In this document: one piece after another, positions 45,746-54,088 of the stretch
How the letters are laid out: the number at the start of each line of letters is the position of its first letter
Numbering within the stretch: position 1 is the stretch's first letter
Assembly: GCA_947624445.1 (NCBI GenBank)
Contig: CANQKF010000003.1
Coordinates: forward strand, 62,001-126,000
From: an uncultured Clostridia bacterium
Lineage (GTDB): Bacteria > Bacillota > Clostridia > Christensenellales > Borkfalkiaceae
Direction of reading: 5' to 3'
DNA: 64,000 bases
Translations under genes and position numbers: made by a program
The notes under the pieces: model-generated
Told to the model about the DNA's origin: nothing
Seen by the model: only the letters and a program-made list of their open reading frames with translations
The model's database searches: none

Positions 45746-47728
45746 TTATGCCTCTTTGGGGATGACATAGATCTTATCCTGTTCGATGCGCAGCACGCGG
45801 AACGAGGTATTCAGCTTGTTTTTGCGGGTGAAGCAATCCCTGTGGTTCCAGCCGAGCGCGATGGAATTGCCGAAGTCGTCGGTGAAATCCCAGCTGCCCT
45901 CCCCCGCGACGAGGAAGGTGAGTTCCTCGTATTTCGTGAGGTCGTTGCCGACGTCCGTGCACAGCCGCCCGCCCTTGAGGTTGAGCGCCACGCAGGTGTT
46001 GTCGCGCATGAACACGGGGATATGGTCGTGTTTTAAGGGGATCTCGTGCCAGCCGCCGCCGAACACGTTGCCCGTGTAGAGATCGTACCACCGCCCCCGC
46101 GGGAGATAGACCTTGCGGGTCGCCGTGAAGTCTTTGAGGACGGGGGCGACGAGGAGCGACGGCCCGAGCATGAATTCGTCCTCGACGCCGTAGACCGCTT
46201 CGTCCTCGGGGAATTCGAGCACGAGGTGCCGCATCATGGGCACGCCCGTCTTGGCGGAATCCCGCATCAGGCTGTAAAAATAGGGGTTGAGGTTGTAGTG
46301 CAGGAAGAATTGCAGGCGCAGAAGACCGAGCAGGCTCTCATTCTTGTGGAAGGCGGCGATATTCCACGGGCTGCGGTCGTTGATCTGCCATGCGCCCGTA
46401 AAATCGCACCTGCCGTTGGAGACGGGATCGCTGTGCCACTGCATCACGGGGACGAACGCCGCCGCCTGCACGGCGCGGAGATACAGCTCCTCCGTGGGGA
46501 GATATCCCGAGAAGCCCGAAATATCGAAGCCCCAGCAGTTGACGCCGCAGATGCCCGCGGAGAGCCCCGCTTTGAGCACCGCCGCGAACTCCGCCCACGT
46601 GGACTCCTGATCGCCCGCCCAGAGGACCGAGCAGGTCGGGAGCAGCGGGCCACCCGCGCGGGAGAACACGACGCCCTTCTCCCCCACGAAGTCGGCAAAC
46701 GCCTTGGCGTAGAGATCGGGATAGCGGTTCTGCCCCTCGAGCCCCGTCGTGCCGTCCGCAAACTTCACGGTGGGATCGTGGATGAACTCGCCGCCGTCGG
46801 TCTTGAAGCCGTCGATGCCGACTTCCTTGAGATATTCGAAGCGCCCGAACCAGAACTTCGTCGCCTCCTCGCCCGTGAAATCGGGCACCATGCTGCCGAT
46901 GCACCATGTGTGCGGGATCTCGTAGGGCGTGCCGTCCGCGTTCATCACGCAGTAGCCCTTTTGCTTGACGTATTCATCCTCTTTGAGGCAGAGCTCGGCG
47001 TTGCACTTCGTTTGGAGATCTTCCTTCTGCGCGTAGATGGGAACGACCCAGAGGAGCACCTTGATGCCGTCGGCATGGAGATCGGAGACGAGCTGCTTGG
47101 GATCGCTCCACGGCGCCGCGAAGTTCATCTCGTAGTAGGGCACCGCGAAGTCCTCCTTCTCGGGCACCGAACAGCTGTGGAAGAGGTAGTGCGTCGTGAG
47201 GTCGCTCCACGGCTCGATGACGAGCACGCTGTGCGGGAAGTTGTGCTTCTTGGTGAGGAGGCGCTGCTCCTCGACCTCCGCTTGCGTATGCCAGCGGTTG
47301 CCGCTCATCCAGGCGCCGAGCGCCCACTTGGGGAAAATGCGGGGCCTGCCTGCGAGCTTACGGAATTCGCCGAGGATCTCCTTGGGGGTCCCCTCGAAAT
47401 ACCACACGTCCGCCTGTTCGCCGCGGCTGCCCGCGGGGAAAGAGATGGTCAGCTCGCCGCGGGTACGGAAGTCGAAGTCCACTTCGACGTAAGTATCCAC
47501 ATAGATGCCGAACCCGTCGGGCGTGAGGAAAAACGGGACAGAGTAGTATGTAAATTCCCCTTGGCGGAAACATTTCTCCCGCACGCACGCGCGAACGAAA
47601 TTCCCCTTCTGGTTGACGGTATCGAACTTCTCGCCGAAGCCGAACACCGCGCGGTATTCGCGGGACAGCGTGAGCGTAAACCCGCCGTCCTGTGTGCGTT
47701 TGATGTGTTTCGCGTTGATTTTCTTCAT
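45746..47728 (-). CDS. GH31 family alpha-glycosidase
   Basis: This 660-residue enzyme has the GH31 barrel, with nucleophile Asp311 in FKTDGGEF and acid/base Asp373 in WAGDQEST, plus a C-terminal beta domain. The N-terminus begins inside the usual N-terminal beta-sandwich (REYRAVFGFGEKFDTVNQKG), so that domain is short. The enzyme removes alpha-glucose or alpha-xylose from non-reducing ends. No signal peptide is present. A GTG nine bases upstream, overlapping the stop of the DUF4127 gene, is an alternative start. Confidence 0.93.
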   Translation of the reverse strand: MKKINAKHIKRTQDGGFTLTLSREYRAVFGFGEKFDTVNQKGNFVRACVREKCFRQGEFTYYSVPFFLTPDGFGIYVDTYVEVDFDFRTRGELTISFPAGSRGEQADVWYFEGTPKEILGEFRKLAGRPRIFPKWALGAWMSGNRWHTQAEVEEQRLLTKKHNFPHSVLVIEPWSDLTTHYLFHSCSVPEKEDFAVPYYEMNFAAPWSDPKQLVSDLHADGIKVLLWVVPIYAQKEDLQTKCNAELCLKEDEYVKQKGYCVMNADGTPYEIPHTWCIGSMVPDFTGEEATKFWFGRFEYLKEVGIDGFKTDGGEFIHDPTVKFADGTTGLEGQNRYPDLYAKAFADFVGEKGVVFSRAGGPLLPTCSVLWAGDQESTWAEFAAVLKAGLSAGICGVNCWGFDISGFSGYLPTEELYLRAVQAAAFVPVMQWHSDPVSNGRCDFTGAWQINDRSPWNIAAFHKNESLLGLLRLQFFLHYNLNPYFYSLMRDSAKTGVPMMRHLVLEFPEDEAVYGVEDEFMLGPSLLVAPVLKDFTATRKVYLPRGRWYDLYTGNVFGGGWHEIPLKHDHIPVFMRDNTCVALNLKGGRLCTDVGNDLTKYEELTFLVAGEGSWDFTDDFGNSIALGWNHRDCFTRKNKLNTSFRVLRIEQDKIYVIPKEA

Positions 47729-47733
47729 AAATT

Positions 47734-49242
47734 TCACCGTTTGAGCTGGAGGACGAGATCGATCTCGAAGGTCCTGTTCCACGGGCTCGAGACGTCGACG
47801 TCCGCGACGAGCGCCGCCAGCGAGGGATACTTCTCCCCCATGTAGCGCATGAGTTCCTCTTTCGCCGCCTGCACGCATTTGCCGCGCGGGCCGTCGAGCA
47901 CGAACACCGTGCATCCGTTCGCGGGCACGGCGTGGATATCCGTCCACGTCCGCGCGTGCGAGCAATAGCCGACGTCGTCGTAGTAGCGGTGCAAGAGGAA
48001 ATAGCGGTTGCCCGCGTCGTCGTGCCCCGCCAGATACAGGCAGGATTCGCAGATGACCGTCCCGAGCGTGTTGGAGGAAGTGTTCCAACCCGCATAGGCG
48101 TGGATCTTGAGCAGCAATCCGCGGTCGCGGAGCAGTTCGCAGAGCTCGAGATCGTTGTGGGTGGGATAGGCGACGTCCGCCACCGCCACCACTTTGCCGA
48201 GGGAGAGCGCATACTCGATCTCCTCAATGTATTCGGCAAGGCTGCGCTCGACATCGTAGGCGGCCGTCAGCTGCTCGAAGGTGCCCTCGTAGAACATCTC
48301 GGAGCCGATATTCACGGCGAGCAGGATATCGGCCTCGGGGAGGCTGTATACCCTTCTGCAACCCGCCGCGCGGATCTGGCATTTGACGGTCGCGTCGATG
48401 GAGCGGTCCTCAAACGACGGGGTGACGAACTGCCCCTGCGCCGAGGCATAGTAGACGTAAACTTTGGGGGTCTCCCCGCGCATCTCGTTCACGGCGCGGG
48501 CGAGCATGGTCATGCCCGTATCGTCCGCCGCGGGATACACGGGAACGGTGAGCTGCAAACCGTGCTCCTTCAAATAGCGGATGACGCGCTGGCGGTCGAG
48601 CGAGGTGAAGCCGTAGGGGGCGCTGTCGTCCTGCGGGACGATGAACCCGTCCACGATCCCCTCTCCGACGAGCCCGAGCGTGTGGAAGAGCACTTGCAGG
48701 TTGGTCTCCCGCCGCGCCGTGTAGTCAAGGAGCGCCTCGGGCGGGATGATGTTTTGCACGGCCTCGTAGTCCGCCCGCTCCTCCTCGGTGAGGATGCCCA
48801 GCCGCTCCTTGTGGAGATACCGCCCGTAGCGGTGGATCTCCGCGCCGCACACGCCGTAGTAATCGGGCTCTTCGTCGGCATTGGTGAAGCGGGGGCAGCG
48901 CATCACGGTCTGGAACGCGTAGATCTTGAGCGCGGGATGCGCCGCGCGGAGTTTGCGCAGAAGGTCCACCCGCGCGCACAGCGTCTGCTCCGTCTCGCAG
49001 TGGAGGCGGGAGGGAATAAGCCCGCCGTAGACGAGCGTATCCATTGCGAGGATGAGGATATCCGCCTCCCCCGCGTTTTCCTCGAGCCATGCGGCGAGTT
49101 TTCCGACGTCCGCAGGGCGTTTTTTGCGCCCCATGTACGCATACGGCGCCATTGTGAGCTCGAAGTCCGCGCGCGGCATGATCGCGGGGAAGCGATAGTT
49201 GCACGGGCGCTCGTCGAGCGGGATCATGAGGATCTTTTTCAT
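47734..49242 (-). CDS. DUF4127 family protein
   Basis: This 502-residue protein matches DUF4127: the N-terminal MIPLDERPCNY, LAMDTLVYGGLIPSR, PQDDSAPYG, YPAADDTGMTMLAR and AYAGWNTSSNTLGT motifs are in the family order. The function is unknown; conserved Asp, His and Asn residues suggest a hydrolase-like activity. No signal peptide is seen. The gene is in the importer operon, so a role in breaking down the imported compound is an inference. AAAGG precedes the ATG. Confidence 0.9.
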   Translation of the reverse strand: MKKILMIPLDERPCNYRFPAIMPRADFELTMAPYAYMGRKKRPADVGKLAAWLEENAGEADILILAMDTLVYGGLIPSRLHCETEQTLCARVDLLRKLRAAHPALKIYAFQTVMRCPRFTNADEEPDYYGVCGAEIHRYGRYLHKERLGILTEEERADYEAVQNIIPPEALLDYTARRETNLQVLFHTLGLVGEGIVDGFIVPQDDSAPYGFTSLDRQRVIRYLKEHGLQLTVPVYPAADDTGMTMLARAVNEMRGETPKVYVYYASAQGQFVTPSFEDRSIDATVKCQIRAAGCRRVYSLPEADILLAVNIGSEMFYEGTFEQLTAAYDVERSLAEYIEEIEYALSLGKVVAVADVAYPTHNDLELCELLRDRGLLLKIHAYAGWNTSSNTLGTVICESCLYLAGHDDAGNRYFLLHRYYDDVGYCSHARTWTDIHAVPANGCTVFVLDGPRGKCVQAAKEELMRYMGEKYPSLAALVADVDVSSPWNRTFEIDLVLQLKR

Positions 49243-49243
49243 A

Positions 49244-50395
49244 TCAACCTTTCACGGAGCCGATCTGCAGCCCGCCCTTGATGTACCGCACGACATAGGG
49301 ATACATGCAGAGGATGGGAATGATGCTGAGGATCATCATCGCGGCGCGCACGTTCTCGAAGTTCTGCTGCATCCAGCCATCGTTCTTGAATTCGGCGAGG
49401 CTTCTGTTCATGAAGTAGTAGATGTAGTAGGCGAGAGGCATCTGCGAGACGCTCGAGGGCGAATCGTGGATGAAGAGCAGCGCCGAGCCGTAGCCGTTCC
49501 ACGTGCCGACGATCGTAAAGAAGCAGCAGCTCCCGATGATGGGCAGCGACATGGGAATGATGATGCGGAAGAAGAGCTGCCATTCGCTGGCGCCGTCGAG
49601 CCGCGCCGCCTCCTCGATATCCGCGGGGATGCCCTCGAAAAACGTCTTGAAATAGAGCAGGTGGGTGACGTTGCTGATCGAGATGAGAACGACCGACCAC
49701 AGGCTGTCGATGAGGTGGAAGGTGTTCATGAGCAGGTAGATCGGCATGATGCCCGCCGAGAAGAGCATCGTGATGATGAAGTACATCATGATGCCGCTGC
49801 GGAAGGGGCAATCGGACTTGGAGAGCGGGTATGCCGCCATCGCTTCGACGAGGTTGGAGCCGATCGTGATGATGAGCGTGATGAGCACGGAGTTGCCGAA
49901 GGCGCGCCAAAAGTCCGCCGCTCCCTTGCCGAACAGCACATACTCGAACGATTTGAGCGAGAACACTTTGGGGACCAGCACGATGTCGAGATTGAATGCG
50001 CCGTTGTTGAAGGCGAGCGAGAAATATTGCAGAAGCGGAAGCACGATGATGACGACGCCCGCGAGCAGGAGCACGATGTTGAGCACGGAGAGCGAAGTAT
50101 CGAGCACGCTCTCGCGGATGTGGTTGGGATCGCGCAGGAAGAGCCCCTTGCGCTTGGGGGGATCCTCCGTCTCGGCGTCCATCCGTACCCAAATGGAATT
50201 GCGGATGGGGAAATACAGCCAAAGCACGAGCGCCGCCCCGCCGAGGAGCAACACGCCCATCCACCAGATCTTGCCGAACAGCACGAAGATCGAGATCGCG
50301 ACGGCGACGAGCAACGCCGCGAGCAGCGGGATCAGGATGCGGAACAGGAGCAAAAGGACGGGGAGTGTAGTATTTCTTTCATACTTTTTCGTCAT
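49244..50395 (-). CDS. ABC importer permease (LplC/YtcP type)
   Basis: This 383-residue protein has about seven to eight membrane segments. Two N-terminal segments and a short loop (about 1-115) precede the usual six-segment core, which holds the EAA loop (DIEEAARLDGASEWQLFFRI). AAGGAGG precedes the ATG. It pairs with the permease encoded upstream, and no ATPase gene is in this operon. Confidence 0.93.
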   Translation of the reverse strand: MTKKYERNTTLPVLLLLFRILIPLLAALLVAVAISIFVLFGKIWWMGVLLLGGAALVLWLYFPIRNSIWVRMDAETEDPPKRKGLFLRDPNHIRESVLDTSLSVLNIVLLLAGVVIIVLPLLQYFSLAFNNGAFNLDIVLVPKVFSLKSFEYVLFGKGAADFWRAFGNSVLITLIITIGSNLVEAMAAYPLSKSDCPFRSGIMMYFIITMLFSAGIMPIYLLMNTFHLIDSLWSVVLISISNVTHLLYFKTFFEGIPADIEEAARLDGASEWQLFFRIIIPMSLPIIGSCCFFTIVGTWNGYGSALLFIHDSPSSVSQMPLAYYIYYFMNRSLAEFKNDGWMQQNFENVRAAMMILSIIPILCMYPYVVRYIKGGLQIGSVKG

Positions 50396-50408
50396 TTCCG
50401 TGCCCTCC

Positions 50409-51437
50409 TTACCAAAGCCCGCGCTTGAGCGTTTTGGTGGTGATCTTGTTGCCGATGAGCATCAGGGCGAGCGCGATCGCGCCGTTGACGACGCCGACCG
50501 CCGTCGCGAACGGGATGTCGTCCGCGCCGTGCCCGATGGAAATGTTGTAGATGTAGGTATCGAGCGTGATCTGCGAATCGATGAGATCGGTGCTCGCCTT
50601 CATCATCGTCCAGACCTGCTCGAAGCCGACCGACATCATGCCCGAAATGTTGAGTACGAGCGTGAGCGCGATCGTCGGGATGATCGAAGGAATGGTGAGG
50701 TACCACATCTTCTGCAAGCGGTTGGCGCCCTCGAGCGTCGCCGATTCGTAGTACGTCTTATCGATCGACGCGATCGCGGAATAGTAGAGGATGCACCCCC
50801 ATCCCGCGCCCTTCCATGCGGAGAGGAAGATGACGAGCGTCTTGAACCACGAGGATTCCCGCATGAGGTTGCCCGTGAACCTGCCGATGAGCCCGAAGTC
50901 CGTGGCGAACATGCCCGACCAAATGCCGATGACGATCGCCCACGAGAGGAAGTTCGGGATCGTGATGATGATGAGGATCACTTTCGCAAACGTCTGCGAT
51001 TTGAGCTCGGAGAGCATCACCGCGATGATGATCGAGAGCGGGAAGCAGAGCCCGAGGCGGATGACGTTGATGATCAGCGTATTCACGACGGCGCGCCCGA
51101 TCTCCGCATTGCGGAAGATCTCGGCAAACTTCATGATCGTCCAGGGCTGGTGGAACAGGTTCCAGATCGGATCACCCAGGGACGTATAGTTTTCTTTGAA
51201 GGCGAACAGCACGCCGAGCATGGGCACATACGAAAAAACCAGTGAGAACAAAGCCGCAGGAAGGATAAACCATAAAACGTAACGGTACTTCTTGACGCGC
51301 TTCCACTGGTCTGCCCAAAATCCGTTGTGTTTCTGCTTCTGCCCTGTCTCTGCGGCTTCGGCCGCCGCCTGACGGGAGGGAGCGAGCTCCCCTGCCGAGG
51401 TTTCGGCAGGGTCGCTCATGTTCTGCAAATTCTTCAT
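50409..51437 (-). CDS. ABC importer permease (LplB/YteP type)
   Basis: This 342-residue protein has a charged, Ala/Gln-rich cytoplasmic N-terminus of about 50 residues and six membrane segments. The EAA loop reads YYESATLEGANRLQKMWYL. It is the first permease of the LplBC-type pair. GAGGTG precedes the ATG. Confidence 0.93.
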   Translation of the reverse strand: MKNLQNMSDPAETSAGELAPSRQAAAEAAETGQKQKHNGFWADQWKRVKKYRYVLWFILPAALFSLVFSYVPMLGVLFAFKENYTSLGDPIWNLFHQPWTIMKFAEIFRNAEIGRAVVNTLIINVIRLGLCFPLSIIIAVMLSELKSQTFAKVILIIITIPNFLSWAIVIGIWSGMFATDFGLIGRFTGNLMRESSWFKTLVIFLSAWKGAGWGCILYYSAIASIDKTYYESATLEGANRLQKMWYLTIPSIIPTIALTLVLNISGMMSVGFEQVWTMMKASTDLIDSQITLDTYIYNISIGHGADDIPFATAVGVVNGAIALALMLIGNKITTKTLKRGLW

Positions 51438-51451
51438 TTTGCACCTCGATT

Positions 51452-51465
51452 GTCCCCGCGGGGAC
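51452..51465. other. Perfect 14-base palindrome between binding-protein and permease genes
   Basis: GTCCCCGCGGGGAC sits in the 83-base gap between the two genes. As RNA it gives a short GC hairpin without a T-run, which may stabilise the upstream transcript part or reduce read-through, as is common after abundant binding-protein genes. Confidence 0.6.
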
Positions 51466-51520
51466 TTGGACCGATAGCGATCTCTTGGGGTTCGTGTCCT
51501 TTCTTTCGGATCTGTGGGAT

Positions 51521-53695
51521 TCAGTTCTCCCGACCCAGCTTGACCTCTTTATACCAATCGGTGAGCTCTTGCTTGATGGCGTCGTTCCAATACTTCTTCT
51601 GGATCGCGCCTTCGCGGACGGTCGTGAGCGCTTTCAGGCATCTGCCTTCCGCGGCGTCGATCGCCGAGCAAATGCCGTTTTTGAGCAGCGTGCGGCAGTC
51701 GATGGAGTGCTTCGCCCAGAGCTTCAAAGGGGGCGACATCGCCATCGGGTTCAGAATGAGCGTATCGTCGGTGGGGGTGACGACGCGCCATGCGTTGAAG
51801 CCCGTCTCGCGGAGGTGGAAGAGGATGCGCGCCGAAATCGCGTTCGTGCCGTTGCAGTACTGCGAGTTATCGGCGAGGACGTCCTGATATCTCTTGGTGA
51901 GCTGGACCCACATGCCCGGCTTGGAATAGGTGACAAGTTCCTGGTCGAGCTGCGATTCGTCCTCGGTGAAGGTGCTCTTGGCGGCGCCGCACTGCGGGCA
52001 GACGAAGGTCTCGGGAAGTTGCCCCCATCTGGTCCCCGCCGGGATCTTTTCCTGCGTTTCGGTCGCGGGAGCGCCCGCTTTTTCATCGTAGACGTATCCG
52101 CACTTGCAGACGTGATCGATGTGGAGGATATTCCCTTGGGAAGGATCTTTGTTAGTATACTTGATATAGGAGAAGGAGTAGGGGCGGAGGAAGATCTTCT
52201 TCGCGCCGAGATCCTCGTATTGGTTGTAGACTTCGCTCTCGATGAGTTCGCCGATCATGCGCTCATCCGTGTAGCCCGCCGCCTTGTATTCTTCGACGTA
52301 CGTCGCATAGTCGTCCTTGGTCGGCGCGCCCTCGGGGGCGTCGATCTCGTACCAATGGGTGTCCTCCGGGAGGTTTTTGGGATCGCCGCCGTAGTCCTGT
52401 TCGATCTGCTCCTTGGAGTAGCCGTTGCCGCCGTAGAAATCGCCGAAGTATTCCATCTTCTTGGCGAGGAAATCGATGACGTACAGCGCCTGATCCTGCA
52501 TGTAGGCGGGGATACAGGTATAATACGAGACGCCCGCTTCGCCGCCCTCGATGCGCGCCTTTGTCTGCGTTCTGCAGGAGTGCTGCTCGCCGTCGTCGCC
52601 GAGGAAGGTGTAGCCGTCGCCGCGGACGCGGAGCTGCCAGCCGATCGCATTCGCCTTGACCCATTCATACTTCTCGGCGTCGGTTGTTCCGATGGCATCG
52701 ACGCTCGCGCCGAGGTGCTTGATGATCGTCTGTTGCGAGACGATGGTCTGGAGCAGGCCCTCGATGTTCCAATAGGGCAGGAACACGCACGAATACAGCT
52801 CGGCTGCGAACTTCTCGTTGATGCCCGAGGCGCTCTCGCTCTGCCAATCCTTCGAAAGGACATTTTCCTTGCGGAGCATGTTCATATACATCGCGTAGTC
52901 CGTCGTATTGTCGCTGTAGACGTACTGCATGATGTCGCCGTTGTCATCGACATAGAAGGCGAACGGGACTTCGAAGGCGCCCTTGAGCTGGGTGACCTCG
53001 ACGGAGTTGCTGCCCGGGAGCCCGAACGCGTGATAGCCCGTTGTTTCGCCGAAATACTTCTGGCATTCTTCGAGCGCCCACGTGACCTCGGTGACCGTCT
53101 CGGGGAGCCCGCTCACATTCTCGGGGAACTGCTTTGCAAACCCGATGATCTCGAGGTGTTGCGTGTTCCAGATCATCGCCGAATCCGTCATGGAGACGTA
53201 GCCGAAATCGGGGACCCCGTAGATGTGTTCTTTGCCCGCGTCGTCCACATAAGTGACGGCGTCCCAGCCGTAATTCATGAGGTCGATGAGCTGATAGAGG
53301 ATCCTGCCCGCCGTCGTCGTGTGCAAGAGCTCCGTGAGATCGCAGAGCTCCGCCTTTTCGAGATGCGCGTGATATTCGGCCTCGGTGAGCTTCATGAAGT
53401 GAAATTCCGCGTGCGTATTCAGATAGTTCGTGACGTCCGAATCCGCATTCGAACCGAGCTCTTTATATTCGATGTCGTACCCTGTGGTTTTTTTAATGAT
53501 CTTTGCGGTATCGTCCGTGCCGAATTCGCCGATGCCCGTCTCGGGGTAGAGCCCCTTGAGCTTGATCGGTTTCGAGAGATCGACGTTCCAATCGATATCG
53601 CCCTCATATAGCTTGCCGCAGCCAGCAAACGCCGCCATACCCGAAAGCAGCATCATGCTTGCGACTGCAACGGATACGAACTTTTTCATGGTCAT
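51521..53695 (-). CDS. ABC importer solute-binding lipoprotein with inserted rubredoxin-like domain
   Basis: This 724-residue protein has a lipoprotein signal peptide (FAGC, about Cys26), then an LplA-like solute-binding fold: KGLYPETGIGEFG, a typical DLTELLHTTTAG, VPDFGYVSMTD and later FHLRETGFNAWR and WYKEVKLG. It is longer than usual binding proteins. Residues about 525-580 form a rubredoxin-like insert: HVCKCGYVYDEKAG with Cys530/Cys532, then IPAGTRWGQLPETFVCPQCG with Cys566/Cys569. The first pair is CxC, one residue short of rubredoxin's CxxC. GGAGGAAAT precedes the ATG. A structural Zn or Fe site is likely; electron transfer outside the cell is unproven. Confidence 0.9.
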   Translation of the reverse strand: MTMKKFVSVAVASMMLLSGMAAFAGCGKLYEGDIDWNVDLSKPIKLKGLYPETGIGEFGTDDTAKIIKKTTGYDIEYKELGSNADSDVTNYLNTHAEFHFMKLTEAEYHAHLEKAELCDLTELLHTTTAGRILYQLIDLMNYGWDAVTYVDDAGKEHIYGVPDFGYVSMTDSAMIWNTQHLEIIGFAKQFPENVSGLPETVTEVTWALEECQKYFGETTGYHAFGLPGSNSVEVTQLKGAFEVPFAFYVDDNGDIMQYVYSDNTTDYAMYMNMLRKENVLSKDWQSESASGINEKFAAELYSCVFLPYWNIEGLLQTIVSQQTIIKHLGASVDAIGTTDAEKYEWVKANAIGWQLRVRGDGYTFLGDDGEQHSCRTQTKARIEGGEAGVSYYTCIPAYMQDQALYVIDFLAKKMEYFGDFYGGNGYSKEQIEQDYGGDPKNLPEDTHWYEIDAPEGAPTKDDYATYVEEYKAAGYTDERMIGELIESEVYNQYEDLGAKKIFLRPYSFSYIKYTNKDPSQGNILHIDHVCKCGYVYDEKAGAPATETQEKIPAGTRWGQLPETFVCPQCGAAKSTFTEDESQLDQELVTYSKPGMWVQLTKRYQDVLADNSQYCNGTNAISARILFHLRETGFNAWRVVTPTDDTLILNPMAMSPPLKLWAKHSIDCRTLLKNGICSAIDAAEGRCLKALTTVREGAIQKKYWNDAIKQELTDWYKEVKLGREN

Positions 53696-54088
53696 ATTTC
53701 CTCCCTGTAAAATAGTTTCCCCCCGTTCTTCCCCTGACTCCCCTTCGCGAGAAGGGGAGAAAGAGGATCTGCTCCTGCCATGTGGGGGGGATACACGGCA
53801 GGGTATCGGTATTTTCTTTGGTGCTTCTTCGGTATGCTCGCCTCCCTCCTGCGCCGCAATGCGCCGCGGAAGGGCGTTGGATCTTGGCGTGCGCCTCGCT
53901 GTTTTGCGCGGACGTGCCGCGTGCGGGGCGGCCTCCCCTCCCCGTACCCTCCCCCGCGCGGGGTGAGGGTAGGGTAAAGGTATGGAGGAATGGAACCTTC
54001 CCTTTTTGGGGGGAAGGACAAAGGCTTGGTTCCCCTTTACGGGGTTTCCCTTCCCGCAGACCGCGGGAAGGGAATGGATCGGAATCGC
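53696..54088. repeat. Gene-free region with a cluster of GC-rich palindromes
   Basis: This 393-base gap between the 1516-residue lipoprotein gene and the binding-protein gene holds no credible gene or clear promoter. It has at least four perfect or near-perfect inverted repeats: 53738-53759 (CTCCCCTT arms), 53946-53970 (ACCCT...AGGGT around CCCCGCGCGGGG), 53996-54017 (CCTTCCC arms) and 54046-54074 (TTCCCTTCCCGC arms, 12 base pairs). A short CCCCTTTACGGGG hairpin lies at 54032-54044. The layout recalls REP/BIME-type arrays. None has a proper T-run. Confidence 0.7.
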
